Shown: positions 16,274 to 25,799, counted from the first letter of the stretch. The stretch: 64,000 bases of DNA from Parvimonas sp015257355 (GCF_050262165.1 NZ_CP189844.1), one strand, 5' to 3'. The notes: a model not told the origin generated them from the sequence alone. Numbers and translations: made by a program.

Positions 16274-16786
16274 TTAATTTCCTCCTAACCACATTGTCAT
16301 ATCCATAGATGCAAATAAATCAACTATAATCGGTAATTCATAAGTCGGTGCCAATGTTGTATAAATTACTAGCTCATTTGTTATACCTAGTGGATATTTT
16401 TGAATACCTGCTAATTTCTTTGGCTCAAGCCTTAAAGTATCTATACGAACAAATATAGATATCTTATCAAGCTCGACATTTTGCATTTTTTCTTTTAATC
16501 TCCTACACTTAAATACACCTTCTGATTTCTCCCATTCGTTCGGCTTTATATTTAACTGTATATGAAATGCCGGCTTTTCCGATTCGATATACTGTACGAT
16601 AATGTCATACATCTTTGATATATACTCTTTATTCACAACAACCTTACTTTCCGTTGTTCTTTCAAACTCCGGAGTTTCTACAGTAGGTCTTCCTTTGAAT
16701 ACCGGACTATCAAGTAGTGCAAATTTAGACTTTATCTTTTCATAAAATCTATCCAGCCCTTCTTTACTTAAAAACTTTTTAGCCAT
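16274..16786 (-). CDS. Putative tail fibre or receptor-binding tip protein
   Basis: A protein of about 170 residues starting MAKKFLSKEGLDRFYEKIKS. The opening (aromatic, then a GL(D)xxW/FxxIK pattern) resembles that of the next gene upstream (MATKYLDNNGLLYVWKKLKD), suggesting a shared attachment module. The rest is beta-rich with no motif I know. It lies between the fibre gene and the holin, where receptor-binding proteins usually are. Assigned by position. Confidence 0.55.
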   Translation of the reverse strand: MAKKFLSKEGLDRFYEKIKSKFALLDSPVFKGRPTVETPEFERTTESKVVVNKEYISKMYDIIVQYIESEKPAFHIQLNIKPNEWEKSEGVFKCRRLKEKMQNVELDKISIFVRIDTLRLEPKKLAGIQKYPLGITNELVIYTTLAPTYELPIIVDLFASMDMTMWLGGN

Positions 16787-16795
16787 ACAGAACAC

Positions 16796-17389
16796 CTACA
16801 CAAAAAGAGCATCAATCTCTTCATTTGTAATACTACTAATATCCACCGCTTTAAGATAACCGCTAAGATCTACTGATGTTGTACCAATCTTTTCAAACTT
16901 ATCATTCAGCCAGATAAATTCATCATAGGCATCATTATCCCCTTTAGCATTTGAAACAAGATAAATAGTTGCCTTTTCACCACTAGCTGGAAGTTCTTCT
17001 ACCACAGAAAACTCAATAGATTTTACATTACCAATAAGACCTTTGACTTCTTCAGTAAGCTCTGCTTTTTTTACAAAGTCTGCATAGTCCTCAAGCTCTA
17101 CTACTTTCTTGGGAATAGACGCTACTTTAGCATAAGCCTCAATACCTTCCATCCCATCAATTCTATGTGGAATTTCTGATTTCTTAGCATAATCACCTGC
17201 ATCTTCTAGGTTCTCTACCTTAGTTGGAACACTTGATCTAAGTGCATAGTTTTCAGCATCCAAAAGATCTGTTACATTCTTTGGAATAGCCGTCTTTACT
17301 TCATCAAGTTCTGTTTTTTTTATAAAGGTATCCTTTAGTTTCTTCCATACATATAAAAGTCCGTTGTTGTCTAAATATTTTGTTGCCAT
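16796..17389 (-). CDS. Tail fibre protein with short repeats
   Basis: A protein of 197 residues. After an N-terminal module, four imperfect repeats of about 25 residues carry the pattern IP-K-V-x(3)-L-x(4)-YA, for instance SVPTKVENLEDAGDYAKKSE and SIPKKVVELEDYADFVKKAE. A beta-rich head follows, and the protein ends SSITNEEIDALFV, a tail also seen in the neighbouring 70-residue protein (SITNIELEELLK). Repeats of this type form trimeric shafts in phage fibres. The function is inferred from architecture and place. Confidence 0.7.
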   Translation of the reverse strand: MATKYLDNNGLLYVWKKLKDTFIKKTELDEVKTAIPKNVTDLLDAENYALRSSVPTKVENLEDAGDYAKKSEIPHRIDGMEGIEAYAKVASIPKKVVELEDYADFVKKAELTEEVKGLIGNVKSIEFSVVEELPASGEKATIYLVSNAKGDNDAYDEFIWLNDKFEKIGTTSVDLSGYLKAVDISSITNEEIDALFV

Positions 17390-17403
17390 TTTTCTTCCTC
17401 CTG

Positions 17404-17616
17404 TTATTTAAGTAATTCTTCAAGTTCAATATTTGTAATTGAATTAAGTCCGAGTTCTTCAAGACTTCTGTTTCCAATCAGCTTTACTTCATTTATCTTT
17501 GGCTGATTGACTAAGCTATTGTAGTCAGATGAACCAGAGTCTGTGACCCTGATAATCGTTTCAAAAGATGTATCCATCGGTGCATCTCTTTTAAAGCTTG
17601 CATTAATTTCTGCCAT
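17404..17616 (-). CDS. Small tail-tip protein
   Basis: A protein of 70 residues. The segment DYNSLVNQPKINEVKLIGNR followed by SLEELGL is a shaft motif common in siphovirus fibres (DYxxLxNxPxINxVxLxGNxSLxxLG). Its final SITNIELEELLK resembles the end of the fibre protein downstream. It overlaps the preceding gene by one base. Probably a minor fibre or adaptor. Confidence 0.65.
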   Translation of the reverse strand: MAEINASFKRDAPMDTSFETIIRVTDSGSSDYNSLVNQPKINEVKLIGNRSLEELGLNSITNIELEELLK

Positions 17617-17912
17617 TAAATCTCACCATCCTTTAAAATTTCATATGTGCTAATTCGTATTAAAGATGATGCTATTGCACTTCCATCAGAAAACTTTGCT
17701 CTTATTTGGATTGTCACAATTCCCTCCATAAAAAGCAGCGTGTCTTTCTGAGATAGATAAACAGATACAATATTATTTTGTATTTTCACTTCATCAATAC
17801 TCTTTTCTAATATGACCTTGCCATTTTGTTTGTAGGTAATAAAAAGGACAGATGCATTTGTCAAATCCACATCTGTCCGAAATATATTGATCGGTGTTGT
17901 TCCTCGGTGCAT
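17616..17912 (-). CDS. Small baseplate-associated protein
   Basis: A protein of 98 residues, predicted mostly beta (MHRGTTPINIFRTDVDLTNA ... VSVYLSQKDTLLF ... GIVTIQIRAKFSDG). It resembles the N-terminal attachment domain of baseplate upper proteins, but without a fibre. Adjacent genes on both sides are tail-tip genes and the spacing is tight. The role is inferred. Confidence 0.6.
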   Translation of the reverse strand: MHRGTTPINIFRTDVDLTNASVLFITYKQNGKVILEKSIDEVKIQNNIVSVYLSQKDTLLFMEGIVTIQIRAKFSDGSAIASSLIRISTYEILKDGEI

Positions 17913-17923
17913 TGGTCACCCTC

Positions 17924-18205
17924 CTATGCTTTTTCTTCATCTCTTGCTTTTAGTTTTAGAATTTCATCATTAAGCTCTTTTTCTCTATCTTCATAGTATT
18001 TATCTAGGTTTTCTCTAAACGCATCAACTTCAAGTGAGTTTTCACTTATCACAGCTGACCTTACATCAGCAAGTATTCCAGCAAGTATTCCTTCTACCAT
18101 ATAGGTTGGAATAGGTATTCTTTGCTGCATAGCTGCTATATGTGAGTTTAACTCTCCTCTAAATTTTTGATAGGCAAGAGCGTAATTAATAGTTGGTTTC
18201 TCCAT
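17924..18205 (-). CDS. Small helical tail-module protein
   Basis: A protein of 93 residues with AGGAGGA before its ATG. A charged, coiled-coil-like C-terminal half (DKYYEDREKELNDEILKLKA) follows a helical N-terminus with Gln/Ile pairs. It resembles uncharacterised proteins regularly found after the tail lysin gene in clostridial siphophages. Function unknown. Confidence 0.6.
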   Translation of the reverse strand: MEKPTINYALAYQKFRGELNSHIAAMQQRIPIPTYMVEGILAGILADVRSAVISENSLEVDAFRENLDKYYEDREKELNDEILKLKARDEEKA

Positions 18206-18368
18206 GTACTTCCTCCTTATCTCTTAGTAGTAAATCCAGCTTTCGATTGATTTCTTCAAGAAGAAGTATATTTTTATCTTCTTTTACTTCCTGCTTTTTT
18301 ACTACATCTTTTTTTAGTGTTCCTTCATTTATCACTACTTCATTTGTATTAATAATCAGTTCTGGCAT
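18186..18368 (-). CDS. Short coiled-coil phage protein
   Basis: A protein of 60 residues with TAGGAGGTAAAG before the ATG. It is a short beta start followed by a Leu/Lys/Glu helix (ILLLEEINRKLDLLLRDKEE). It overlaps the next gene by 20 bases. It is probably a minor tail component; not recognised further. Confidence 0.55.
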   Translation of the reverse strand: MPELIINTNEVVINEGTLKKDVVKKQEVKEDKNILLLEEINRKLDLLLRDKEEVHGETNY

Positions 18369-18377
18369 CTTTACCTC

Positions 18378-21203
18378 CTATTCATAATAATTCAAATCCA
18401 TTAGAATCCCGTCTTTAAATACCATGCGTCCATTTGGCCCCCAGCTTGCTACTGTCCCATTTGAGTTCATACTAAGTATCTGTACAAAATTAATTGTTGC
18501 ATTAACCCCAAAGCCATCTCTCCACTGTGGATCAACGATTTTAAACCCATGAGCATAAAAATTACAGCCGAGATGAATACCATAATCACTATAGATACTT
18601 CCTGAACGTGAGAAACACAACATAGTAGTGTAACTTCCTGAATTTGTGTATTCTTGTTGGGAAAAAGCCATATATTTACCTTCACTGTCAAGATCAAAAA
18701 CTAGACCTTTATGTGAACTGTTTGCACTCCATACATTTGTACCAATTTTACCTATATACTTCCCATCACGATAAAAATGGTTTCCGTTTTCGTCAAAGGA
18801 AGCTCTCTTATGACTAGAGTCAATCATACCGTTATATAGACCAATCTCTCCTGCCGTTATCTGAACATAACTGCTTGCACTATTAAACCCAAGTAAGAAA
18901 CTGTTATAATTTTGTCTCATAAATGTTCCAAACTCACCTTTTTGAACCATTGAGGAAATAGAGCCTTCTACCACAGATATTTTTGAAATTGCAGTTTCTG
19001 CCTTTTCTTTAGCTGCCTGTATGTCCTTATCCTTTACTCTCACCCATTCAAATGATATAGAAGAACTGATACTCTCAGATGACGAATATTTCCATAGCAT
19101 TCTCGTACCATCTTTGTATGGTGAGTGTTCTGATTCAGGATAATTACTACCAGAAAGGTTGATTATCTCTCCTGCATCAGTTGGTAAGCTAGAAACACCC
19201 CCTATAAGTTCCCTATAAGTATCCATTTTTTTAATGTAGTCAATCTTAAATCCATAATAGTCATGCCCCGAACCGTCACACCTCCAGTAGAGCAAAAACT
19301 TATCAGATGGAATGAAAACTATTTGACCTGCTATACTTGTTCCACCATACCTTGGGAGTGCATAAATCTTACCGTCAAATTCATAGAAGATTTCTACCCA
19401 GTCATAATGCTCACTTTCTGTTCTTGAGCTTGCATTAAATTTAAGCTCAAGTCCCTGCTTTTTCATAATATATCTATATGCATATCCAGTGGTTGTATCA
19501 TAGAAAAAATCTCCTACATGGCTTTTTCTGACTACATCTGAATTCCAGCTATTTGTTGGAGCTCTTGAGTTATTTGGTTCATACGTTCCATAGTAGTTTC
19601 CATTCTTTTGTTCTAACCTCTGATTTACAGTTTCTACGCTTGCTTCAATTTTTCTATCTGTAGCTGAGAGCCTAGTATTAACCTCATTTATGGTGTAGTA
19701 GCTTTTAAGTTTCCTATCTGTATCAGATATTGCCTCCGTCTTTGAATCAAGGATTTGTTTTTCTACCTGTGATGTATATGAAACAGATAGTTTTTCAGCA
19801 TCAATAGAGTGGCTCATGATTCTATTACCATAAATCATCCCATCAAGCGTCATACCAACAGCATATGGTCCTTCATATCCGTTATGACTTCCTCCGATAC
19901 CATTCATATTAACTTGAAGCACCTTAGTAGCAGTTTTTTTATCCGGCGTATCCATATATAAATCTCTTAACCATCTGCCGGAGGAATCATATTCTGTTAG
20001 TTTATATCCACCTTCAGATATATTCATCTGAGCCTTTAGATTATCTATGGCACTCTTCACTCTTTCATTGTCAATCTTTCTTGTAACAAGGCTTTCTTCT
20101 TTTAGCTGCCTTACTACATCTACTGAACTTTGGATGTAACCTTTAGCTTGATTACTTCCTAGAACCACCTTTATTTCTCCAGGCTTTTGAAGTGGAATAG
20201 TCTGTTTCATTACTGGAAATACTCGATCCATTCCAAAAGGATAAGCTATACACCTTACTCTATCACCACATTCAATGGTTTCTGTAGGTATTCCAAACTC
20301 CGATAAGTCAACTGCAGATAAAGCTAGTTCTACCACCTCAAACTGATTATCCTTAAGCCACGCTGCTCCTTTTCTTAAAAGATTTGCAGGAACTGTTACA
20401 TCATCCCATCTGATTACTCTGCATACCCAGCCAAATTCATCTTTTGCCTCTTTTGAAACAAGATAGTTTTTCCCGTCGTTTACAGATTGAATATCCGTAT
20501 ATTTTTTAAGAATATCCTTTTCATCTCCATCTATTTCTTTGCCAAGAGGTATAATCGCTGTAGTGATATCTTCAGCAGATAAATCTTCCGTATAATCAAG
20601 AAGATTTACCCCAAATTCAATAGACTGCTCTGTGGCTTTTCCCATTTCTTCAAGTCTTAGGTAATCAAGATATAGATGCTCTTCTTCCCTTCTTAACTTC
20701 AAATATCCACCTAGCTTATCTACCATTTTTGTCATGATGACTTCCATTGTAGTTTCATAATTAGTAAATCTATATAGAGAGTTATTTGAATCGGTTACAG
20801 TTACTCTTCCAAGCATTATCTTTTTCTTTTCATCCACCTGTTCATTATGGATTTTAAGAAATTTAGAAAGTAACTGATAGGGCGTTTGGTCATGGTATTC
20901 CATCTGAGGCTGAATGCTGTCAGCTAGATATGATAAAAGACCTACGCACTGGACTTTCTTATTTCCACGCAGGTCTTTTGTTTGTTCTCTAACTTCCCCT
21001 ATAAATATTTCTTTTTCGTCTCTGTACACACTGACAATAGACTTTCTATTATAGATTTTTTCATAATAAGGATTTTCAGGCGGACATATAAAGCTAAGTG
21101 AACCTGCCGTATTTAATTCAAGATTCAGTGTAGAACTAATCAGAACTGCCTTCCCATCACTTGGATAATATATGGTATTTCCATCCATTATGATTTTATA
21201 CAT
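18378..21203 (-). CDS. Tail-associated (Tal) protein / prophage tail endopeptidase
   Basis: A protein of 941 residues. The first 370 or so residues match the Tal/gp27-like hub of siphophage tails (start MYKIIMDGNTIYYPSDGKAV; CVGLLSYLADSIQPQ; GDRVRCIAYPFGMDRVFPVM). A helical linker (ESLVTRKIDNERVKSAIDNL) and a long fibre- and carbohydrate-binding-like extension (about 480-941, rich in Tyr, Ser and Gly) follow. It caps the tail, and in relatives the hub carries peptidoglycan-degrading activity. No catalytic residues can be named here. It directly follows the Dit gene, the standard order. Confidence 0.85.
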   Translation of the reverse strand: MYKIIMDGNTIYYPSDGKAVLISSTLNLELNTAGSLSFICPPENPYYEKIYNRKSIVSVYRDEKEIFIGEVREQTKDLRGNKKVQCVGLLSYLADSIQPQMEYHDQTPYQLLSKFLKIHNEQVDEKKKIMLGRVTVTDSNNSLYRFTNYETTMEVIMTKMVDKLGGYLKLRREEEHLYLDYLRLEEMGKATEQSIEFGVNLLDYTEDLSAEDITTAIIPLGKEIDGDEKDILKKYTDIQSVNDGKNYLVSKEAKDEFGWVCRVIRWDDVTVPANLLRKGAAWLKDNQFEVVELALSAVDLSEFGIPTETIECGDRVRCIAYPFGMDRVFPVMKQTIPLQKPGEIKVVLGSNQAKGYIQSSVDVVRQLKEESLVTRKIDNERVKSAIDNLKAQMNISEGGYKLTEYDSSGRWLRDLYMDTPDKKTATKVLQVNMNGIGGSHNGYEGPYAVGMTLDGMIYGNRIMSHSIDAEKLSVSYTSQVEKQILDSKTEAISDTDRKLKSYYTINEVNTRLSATDRKIEASVETVNQRLEQKNGNYYGTYEPNNSRAPTNSWNSDVVRKSHVGDFFYDTTTGYAYRYIMKKQGLELKFNASSRTESEHYDWVEIFYEFDGKIYALPRYGGTSIAGQIVFIPSDKFLLYWRCDGSGHDYYGFKIDYIKKMDTYRELIGGVSSLPTDAGEIINLSGSNYPESEHSPYKDGTRMLWKYSSSESISSSISFEWVRVKDKDIQAAKEKAETAISKISVVEGSISSMVQKGEFGTFMRQNYNSFLLGFNSASSYVQITAGEIGLYNGMIDSSHKRASFDENGNHFYRDGKYIGKIGTNVWSANSSHKGLVFDLDSEGKYMAFSQQEYTNSGSYTTMLCFSRSGSIYSDYGIHLGCNFYAHGFKIVDPQWRDGFGVNATINFVQILSMNSNGTVASWGPNGRMVFKDGILMDLNYYE

Positions 21204-21878
21204 CTATAACCACCCCCTTTTATATGAAATATCTATGGTGCTGTTACCTGTTAAAGAAAGCACTAAATCTTTTCTTTCTCTTACTTCCGGAAATCTATTT
21301 ATTCCTTTTTTGATACTGAACTTCTTTCCTTTAAAATTTAATGTCACAATATTTTCTGTTTTATTATTAAACTCAGGAACTATAGTCATATCTGAATCAA
21401 ATGGAATTATCACAGTCTTGCTATTTGTAATAACAACGCCCTCAAGTTTATGAATAATCTCTCCACCATTTACCAAATCAGAAATCTTATATTTGTATGG
21501 CTCAAGCTTATAGTCTAAAGTAATAAGTGAATAGTTTTTATCAGATTTAAATTCACTCACCCACATTCTACCTTGATAGATATAGTCTTTTTCCGTATCA
21601 AGCACAATATTGGTCTTTTTCCCATGAACAGTGCTTAAAAGTTTCCCATAAACCTCTTGCCATTTTTCAGGATCTGATACAAGAAATTCAAATGAGCCTG
21701 TTCTCATATCATATAAAACCTCTCCTCCAAGGCTTTCTGTAATATCTATTTCCCCTTGTATGCTGGGTATATCAAGATATTCTAATTTTGGAAATGGTAG
21801 GTTAATAATAGGCTTGCTGGTCGGAACAAGTCCAAAGTCTTTATAACTATGAAACTCTCCAATTTTCATCCCATACAC
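21204..21878 (-). CDS. Distal tail protein (Dit)
   Basis: A protein of about 225 residues. GMKIGEFHSYKDFGLVPTSK is the typical Dit N-terminal beta module; LNFKGKKFSIKKGINRFPEV is in the C-terminal galectin-like part. The start is uncertain: three GTG/ATG codons lie close together; the GTG at 21878 has GGGGGTGG at good spacing, and an earlier GTG adds three residues. It forms the hexameric ring joining tail tube and tip. It lies between the tape-measure and Tal genes, as in other siphophages. Confidence 0.85.
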   Translation of the reverse strand: MYGMKIGEFHSYKDFGLVPTSKPIINLPFPKLEYLDIPSIQGEIDITESLGGEVLYDMRTGSFEFLVSDPEKWQEVYGKLLSTVHGKKTNIVLDTEKDYIYQGRMWVSEFKSDKNYSLITLDYKLEPYKYKISDLVNGGEIIHKLEGVVITNSKTVIIPFDSDMTIVPEFNNKTENIVTLNFKGKKFSIKKGINRFPEVRERKDLVLSLTGNSTIDISYKRGWL

Positions 21879-21880
21879 AC

Positions 21881-24706
21881 TTACCACCCCCTTGCCTTTC
21901 TATTTTGTAATTTATAAAGTTCCATATCTATCTTTGGTGCAATGCCTCCAACCAGTTCTCCTGAATCAAGAACGATGCTTGTTTCTGCAAACTGAGGGAA
22001 GTATCTATCCATAATAGCAAGAACTCTCGTCATTACACTAAGAAGTTCTCCATTTGCTCCTGCCGTCATATTTGAAAGTGTGTCAAGTCCCATAATCACT
22101 TCAGGCCCTGCCTCCCCTCCTCCAAGAAGATGACCCCCTTTACTACCGAAGATAGTAGCACCATTTAAGAGCATAGGTTTATTCATAGCCTTCTTATACC
22201 AGTCAATTGATAGATGTGGTACAGATGGCGGGGCTAAAGAAAAATGACCCTTGATGCTAAAATGTGGTAGTTTGATGTGAGGAAGTTTTAGCCTAATACT
22301 TGAAAAGAACCCTTTAATCGCATCAACTACAGACTTTACTTTATTTTTAGCCTCCTCAATCGGAGTAACAATAGCACTCTTTATTCCATTCCAAATAGAA
22401 ACTGCTGTATTTTTGATTCCATTAAATATGGAACTTACTGTGCTTGATACTGCATCAAAGACTGTGCTAATCTTATTTTTTATTCCATCTACCACAGTTG
22501 ATATGACTGATTTAATAGCATTCCAAACACTTGTTACTACATTTTTTATGCTGTTAAAAATTGTAGTAATCACAGATAAAATAGCGTTTATAACTGTTGT
22601 AATGACTTCTTTTATGGCGTTCCAAACAGTTGTTATCACAGTTTTTATGGCATTCATAATGCTTGTAATAACCTGTGAGATGGTGTTTAGCACAGTGCTT
22701 ACAACAGTCTTAATTGCCTCCCACACCGTCATAATAGTTTCTTTACAGTTTTCCCAAATAAACCTAAATGGCAGAGTAATCAGTTCAAAGTATCCTTTAA
22801 TTAGCTCTACGATAAACATGAGTGCTACAGTCAATACATTCATAATAGTTTCCCATACCGTAGTAAAAATGCTGACTAGGCCTTCCCATATTCCCTTAAA
22901 GAAATCTGAGATGCCTTGCCATATACTCATGATGGCAGTTGACACCTTTTCCCATAAGCCTTTAAACCATTCAGTAATTGCTCCCCAATTTTTAATAATA
23001 GCTATGATAGCCACAACGGCTGCAATAATAGCTGCGATAATAGCTATGATTGGAAGAAGGGAAACATTAAGAGCTCCAAAACCTACAGCTGCACCACCTG
23101 CTGCTGTTCCTGCGGCTGCTGTTCCTGCTGCACTTGCTCCTCCTGCTACACCTACTGCAGTAGTTGCTGTAGCTGTTCCTCCAAGTAATCCAATAAGACC
23201 CCCAAGAGCAGATGTAATTGTTCCAACTGCAGTAATAACTTTTCCTATAACAACAAGTACCGGTCCTACCGTTGCCGCAATAAGTGCTATCTTTACAATA
23301 GCCTGCTGCATACCGGGAGATAGACTATTCCACTTTTCATTTAAAGACTTCATTATTTCAGCAAATTTTTCTAGCATTGGCTGAAGGACTGTCATCAGAG
23401 AATTTCCTACATCAGCACCTACAATCTTTAGACTGTTCATAGAGGTCTTAAACTTATCTATAGGGTCTAAGGTTTCATTAAAGGTAGAATCCACATTTCC
23501 TAAATTATCTTTTAGGGATGTACCTAGCTCTTCAAAGGAAAGAGAACCATTTTTACAAGCCTGATAGATTGCTGGACCTGCCTTTTTTCCAAATAGGTCA
23601 ATTGCTGCATCGAGTCCTTCCGTATCTGATTTTGCATTAACCATGCTATCTTGTATATCTTTCAAAGCCTCTTTCATAGGCTTTCCGTTTGCCGTTGCAT
23701 TAGAAAGTGCCTTAGATAAACCTGTCATAACCTGTGATGTGTCTGCTCCTGACATTTCAACATTTCCTAGAAAATTAGCTGCATCTGATGCTGAAAAACC
23801 AAGTTGCTGAAGTGCTGCAGAATTAGTTACCATGCTCTTTGCAAGTGTATCCATACTGATACCTGTTCTTTGTCCAACAGCATTCATAGTATCAAGTAAG
23901 GCTCCTGCATCTTCAGCTTTAAGTCCAAAGGCAGATATTACCTTCTGTGTATTATCAATAGCAGTAGATACATCTATATTATTTAGCTGTGCAAACTTAA
24001 TAAACTTTCCAGATAGCTCCTCTAACTTTTGACCTGTAAGTCCAAATCTAGTGTTTACCTCTCCTATAGCTGCACCTGCTGTTTCAAAGTCTGTTGGAAT
24101 GGAAGTGGCAAGGTTTTTCATGCTATCTTGCATTTCTTTTAAAGCCTTACCGGATGCTCCTGTTTTCTGAACAATGATATCCATTCCTCTGTCAACTTCA
24201 TTAAAGGCAGATAAAGATGCAGCACCTATCGCTACAATAGGTGCTGTTACATGAGTTGATAGACCTTTACCAACTTCAGTGGTCTTATCTCCAACTTCTT
24301 TAATTTTATCGCCTGCTTCTTTCATAGAAGCAGATAGTGCTGATGGTACTTTTTTTGCTTCTTCCTGCAGTTCCTTTAGGTTGTTTTCTGTTTCAATAAT
24401 TTCTCTTTGCAGAGCATCGTATTTGTCTTGTCCTAGTTCCCCTTTTTCCAGTTGTACTTTTGCCTGCTTATCTGCTTCTTTTAAGGCATTTAGCTTTTCG
24501 CTAGTTTCAGCAATTTCCTTTTGTAGTAACTGCTGTTTTTGAGCAAGAAGTTTAGCGTGGGAAGGATCAAGTTTTAATAGCCTATTCACATCACGAAGCT
24601 GCGACTGTGTGTTTTTAATTGTAGAGTTTACACCTTTTAAAGCTTTATCAAGACCTGTTGTATCTCCACCAATCTCAACAGTAATTCCCTTTATTCTATT
24701 GGCCAC
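21881..24706 (-). CDS. Tail tape-measure protein
   Basis: A protein of about 941 residues from the GTG at 24706, preceded by AAAGGAGGTGG; an upstream ATG at 24796 would add 30 hydrophobic residues. The N-terminus (IKGITVEIGGDTTGLDKALK ... VNRLLKLDPSHAKLLAQKQQ) is the classic tape-measure opening. A coiled coil, a PhageMin_Tail region (about 190-400) and a hydrophobic Gly/Ala stretch (about 490-580) follow. Then come many repeats of about 11 or 22 residues such as VWNAIKEVITTVINAILSVI, before a beta-rich end. It sets tail length and may form the DNA channel in the membrane. Confidence 0.93.
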   Translation of the reverse strand: MANRIKGITVEIGGDTTGLDKALKGVNSTIKNTQSQLRDVNRLLKLDPSHAKLLAQKQQLLQKEIAETSEKLNALKEADKQAKVQLEKGELGQDKYDALQREIIETENNLKELQEEAKKVPSALSASMKEAGDKIKEVGDKTTEVGKGLSTHVTAPIVAIGAASLSAFNEVDRGMDIIVQKTGASGKALKEMQDSMKNLATSIPTDFETAGAAIGEVNTRFGLTGQKLEELSGKFIKFAQLNNIDVSTAIDNTQKVISAFGLKAEDAGALLDTMNAVGQRTGISMDTLAKSMVTNSAALQQLGFSASDAANFLGNVEMSGADTSQVMTGLSKALSNATANGKPMKEALKDIQDSMVNAKSDTEGLDAAIDLFGKKAGPAIYQACKNGSLSFEELGTSLKDNLGNVDSTFNETLDPIDKFKTSMNSLKIVGADVGNSLMTVLQPMLEKFAEIMKSLNEKWNSLSPGMQQAIVKIALIAATVGPVLVVIGKVITAVGTITSALGGLIGLLGGTATATTAVGVAGGASAAGTAAAGTAAGGAAVGFGALNVSLLPIIAIIAAIIAAVVAIIAIIKNWGAITEWFKGLWEKVSTAIMSIWQGISDFFKGIWEGLVSIFTTVWETIMNVLTVALMFIVELIKGYFELITLPFRFIWENCKETIMTVWEAIKTVVSTVLNTISQVITSIMNAIKTVITTVWNAIKEVITTVINAILSVITTIFNSIKNVVTSVWNAIKSVISTVVDGIKNKISTVFDAVSSTVSSIFNGIKNTAVSIWNGIKSAIVTPIEEAKNKVKSVVDAIKGFFSSIRLKLPHIKLPHFSIKGHFSLAPPSVPHLSIDWYKKAMNKPMLLNGATIFGSKGGHLLGGGEAGPEVIMGLDTLSNMTAGANGELLSVMTRVLAIMDRYFPQFAETSIVLDSGELVGGIAPKIDMELYKLQNRKARGW

Positions 24707-24805
24707 TTGACCACCTCCTTTTTGTAAAATATCAATCAAAAAGAGCAAAAGAAAGACACCAACCGCCATAATACGATTGATGCCCTCTTCGTTCATAAAT
24801 AATGA

Positions 24806-25054
24806 TCAGTCAAAATCATATGGATTGCTATAGCACATCCAATCAAGTGGATACATTACGCCACATTCAGCTTCAATTTGTGCTTGACGCTTCATCCAGC
24901 GCTTTGCATCCTTCTTACGAGTTAGCTTTTTTGTCATCACATCATTTGACATTCTAGCCCTGTAAGCTTTGTTGTTCGGATTATTCTGATTTGCATAATC
25001 ATTCAGTTGTTGTTTTGTGTGAGTTTTTGAAGACACACCTTTTTGCTTAGCCAT
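24806..25054 (-). CDS. Small basic protein inserted in the tail module
   Basis: A protein of 82 residues starting MAKQKGVSSKTHTKQQLNDY (AAAGGAG upstream; a longer reading to 25099 is unlikely). It is Lys/Arg/Asn-rich with the pattern ANQNNPNNKAY, and ends with an aromatic segment (WMCYSNPYDFD). Similar small proteins occur widely in Firmicutes and on mobile DNA, with no known role. Its place between the tail chaperones and the tape-measure gene, behind a 200-base leader, breaks the normal order. It looks like a second cargo insertion. Confidence 0.65.
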   Translation of the reverse strand: MAKQKGVSSKTHTKQQLNDYANQNNPNNKAYRARMSNDVMTKKLTRKKDAKRWMKRQAQIEAECGVMYPLDWMCYSNPYDFD

Positions 25055-25261
25055 GAACATTTCTCCTTTCTCCCTGATTCCGTATAAATGATTACGCACA
25101 AGATAGCGGACACTAAGTCACCTTCTAAGCTGAATCCGAAAAGACGACGCTAATCGAATTATCCCTGCATTTAATCATGCCTCAAGGTTGGAGAATAATT
25201 TTAATGTAACACATAAAAATTATCTAGTATATTATACCATTGTTTTTAAAATTCAAAAACC
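25055..25261 (-). other. Long leader of the small basic gene
   Basis: About 200 bases separate the tail-chaperone stop from the small basic gene. On the minus strand a perfect -10 (TATAAT, near 25236) follows an AT-rich stretch with only a weak -35. The rest contains complementary patches (for example GGTGAC / GTGTCC) that could fold. No named riboswitch class is recognised. Confidence 0.4.
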
Positions 25262-25788
25262 CTAAAATTTATCAAACTCAGCTTGACCTGCAACTTTGCT
25301 GTATTTTACTCCATCATTTGATTTTTCAGTCCAAATATCAAGTACCATACCGATGGTTAGTAAATCAAGTTCAGAGATACTTATCCCTATTTCCACACAT
25401 CTTAGTATAAATAGGGCTGTTGTCATTTCCCTGCTACTCTTTGGAAGTTTTTTTTAGACTGAACTTCCGTCTCAAGGTTTGCTCCCCAAAGTTCAAGTAT
25501 TTCAGGTAGAATCTCATAAATGGAAAACATCTCAAACTGATCAAGCCAATCATCAATATTTCCAGCAATACTCCTATCTGCATGGTAAGCCATAATATAG
25601 GCTACATTTTCAAATATCTCAAGGTCATCTATTTCAAATGAACTCTCACTTGCCTTAAATGTCTTTTCTAATTTTGACAGGTCCTTGAAAATATCTCTCT
25701 TAAATTTAATTCTGTATAGTCTTGGTATTGTAGCTGACGAACGAAACTTTACATCAACCTCTCCTACTCTTACTGTTTTTTCTAGCAT
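25262..25788 (-). CDS. Tail assembly chaperone gpGT, -1 frameshift product
   Basis: The gpG frame (25423-25788) contains a run of eight A on the minus strand (25448-25455) in the context TCTAAAAAAAAC. Slipping back one base there gives SKKKLPKSSREM and continues TTALFILRCVEIGISISELD through LLTIGMVLDIWTEK to the TAG at 25262-25264. This matches the usual T-domain content (LGMVxD(I/M)). In lambda-like tails gpGT binds the tape measure and recruits tube subunits. The slip signal, the -1 direction and the gene order all agree with the family rule. The frequency cannot be read from sequence. Confidence 0.85.
25423..25788 (-). CDS. Tail assembly chaperone gpG
   Basis: A protein of 121 residues with GGAGGATTTTT before its ATG. 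It is acidic, with helices (VAYIMAYHADRSIAGNIDDW, then LDQFEMFSIYEILPEIL), and matches the small unshifted chaperone of siphophage tails. It coats the tape-measure protein before tube assembly. It lies directly after the major tail protein gene, as expected, and ends just beyond the A8 slip site. Confidence 0.85.
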   Translation of the reverse strand: MLEKTVRVGEVDVKFRSSATIPRLYRIKFKRDIFKDLSKLEKTFKASESSFEIDDLEIFENVAYIMAYHADRSIAGNIDDWLDQFEMFSIYEILPEILELWGANLETEVQSKKNFQRVAGK

Positions 25789-25799
25789 AAAAATCCTCC

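Noticed and set aside
22413..23384. Long open frame of 323 codons on the plus strand
   Set aside because: It lies fully antisense to the tape-measure gene and its low-complexity product mirrors the repeats there. No ribosome binding site.
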